DNA of 7,920 bases. Source: Chloroflexota bacterium (GTDB lineage Bacteria; Chloroflexota; UBA6077). Positions 6,980-7,920 of the stretch are shown here, piece after piece; the first letter of the stretch is position 1, and each line of letters begins with the position of its first letter. Where the stretch lies: NCBI GenBank assembly GCA_021786215.1, contig JAJYNT010000306.1, positions 1 to 7,920 on the forward strand. Reading direction: 5' to 3'. Position numbers and translations under genes: made by a program. The notes beneath the pieces are model-generated. The model was not told the DNA's origin and ran no database searches. It worked only from the letters and a program-made list of their open reading frames with translations.

Positions 6980-7920
6980 CTAACGCTGTGTCAGTAAGCG
7001 CAATCCAGACCCCTCACCCAATGGCTCATCTCCAGCCTCTTTTCGAAGCTGCAGCACCAGCGCCCAGATGGCCAGTAGCGAGTAGGGGACAAAGAGCCAA
7101 CCGAGATATCGGACCGGCCAGATCAAGAGGGCCAGCAGGTACCCAGAAACCAACATGGGCACTGAATACCTCGACAGCTCCGATTCAGGCGCCGGTCTAG
7201 AGATAGCCATGGCCACGGGAGCCAGCAGCAGCACGGCGCCGTGAAAGTGGCTGTGTGGACTGGCTATAAGCGTAGCCAACACGAGCACAACCATTTGTCT
7301 AGGGAATCTATCTGAGGACGGGTCCCAACTGCCTCGCCAGGCAAGAAGCGAAAACAGGATCGTGACTGCGGCCAGTGCGATCATGAGGATCGTCCCCAGG
7401 CTATCCGGGATCGATGGCCATAAGTTCAGCAGCAAGGCTCGCCAATTGATCATCGCATAGGGCTTGACCAGGGAGTCGGGGGGCGGGTTGAACTCTCCTA
7501 TCCGGTGTAGCAGTTCAACATAGCTGATGATACCTCCCAGGCCGACCATAGCTAGGGAGATGAGACACACGGCCAACCCCATTGCAGCCATGCCGATGAT
7601 TTCCCGCCACCGTCCTTTGACTAGAAAGACGAGGGCAAAGACCACTGCGTATTGCGGCTTCAGCCATAGAAACCCCAGGAAGAGCCCACCCAAGACGGGT
7701 CGACGGGATACCAGTGCCCAGAGTCCCAGGCTGACGGCCAGCAGCAGGACACCCGCGATCTGACTCCACAGCAGACAATCAGCGACTGCGGCGAAGCTAA
7801 GCAGGACTATTGAGGTGGTTCGAGCCCGGGGTTGTCCTCGCAACTGCAGGGCAACCGCCATCACAATGGCAAGGAGACCGAGGGCCGACCATAGAAGATA
7901 TGCCCAAAAGAAAGGCAAGA
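6980..7920 (-). CDS. DUF2029/GT87-like polytopic membrane glycosyltransferase, paralogue 1 (N-terminus beyond right edge)
   Basis: Only the C-terminal 312 full codons are in the window. The frame stays open to the right edge, and the first visible residues align with about residue 105 of the neighbouring paralogue, so roughly 100 residues with the DFxSFWTG block must lie outside. Visible blocks (numbering from the first visible codon, at 7918) are KPQY (87-90), KGRWRE (101-106), MINWR (156-160), WRGSWDP (194-200) and PHSHFHG (221-227). The position that is Gly-Gln in the other two reads Ser-Gln here (52-53). The C-terminal tail is polar. It is followed by a paralogue after 51 bp and is probably the upstream part of the same operon. 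Activity is inferred from the family only. The apparent first codon is TTG, but it is internal and not a start. Confidence 0.86.
   Translation of the reverse strand, partial: LPFFWAYLLWSALGLLAIVMAVALQLRGQPRARTTSIVLLSFAAVADCLLWSQIAGVLLLAVSLGLWALVSRRPVLGGLFLGFLWLKPQYAVVFALVFLVKGRWREIIGMAAMGLAVCLISLAMVGLGGIISYVELLHRIGEFNPPPDSLVKPYAMINWRALLLNLWPSIPDSLGTILMIALAAVTILFSLLAWRGSWDPSSDRFPRQMVVLVLATLIASPHSHFHGAVLLLAPVAMAISRPAPESELSRYSVPMLVSGYLLALLIWPVRYLGWLFVPYSLLAIWALVLQLRKEAGDEPLGEGSGLRLLTQR

Overview
The window is a compact, GC-rich bacterial segment in which every gene I can support lies on the minus strand. I count five membrane-protein or glycosyltransferase-type genes and one universal tRNA-modification gene, with short gaps between them. 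The MnmG sequence is bacterial. Its Chloroflexota-like feel, together with the abundance of multi-pass GT-C-type proteins, is only an impression and not a firm taxonomic call. I see no tRNA, rRNA, CRISPR array, insertion sequence, integrase or phage gene.

Read in the direction of transcription (high to low coordinates), the layout is as follows. (1) 7920-6980: the C-terminal part of a DUF2029/GT87-like membrane protein, cut by the right window edge. (2) 6928-5630: a complete paralogue of it. (3) 5622-4318: a different polytopic membrane protein that looks like a GT-C glycosyltransferase relative. (4) 4318-3083: a third DUF2029/GT87-like paralogue. Genes 1-4 are separated by 51 bp, 7 bp and a 1-base stop/start overlap, so they look like one operon. 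(5) After a 102-bp gap with a candidate promoter: mnmG, 2980-995. (6) After a 53-bp gap with a hairpin: the N-terminal 313 residues of a GT39/PMT_2-type membrane glycosyltransferase, starting at a TTG at 941 and running off the left edge.

The likely joint role of genes 1-4 and 6 is transfer of sugars from polyprenyl-phosphate carriers on the outer face of the cytoplasmic membrane, to build a glycolipid, a glycan or glycosylated surface proteins. This is inferred from family resemblance, and no acceptor or donor can be read from the sequence. mnmG makes the tRNA wobble modification and is probably only a neighbour. The most interesting signal is the trio of paralogues. They share a set of invariant blocks, including a histidine-rich PHSHFHG motif where I recall DUF2029 proteins usually carrying a different, tryptophan-containing motif. 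A second point is the possibly leaderless mnmG transcript. I did not find a clearly new defence, mobile or RNA-based system.
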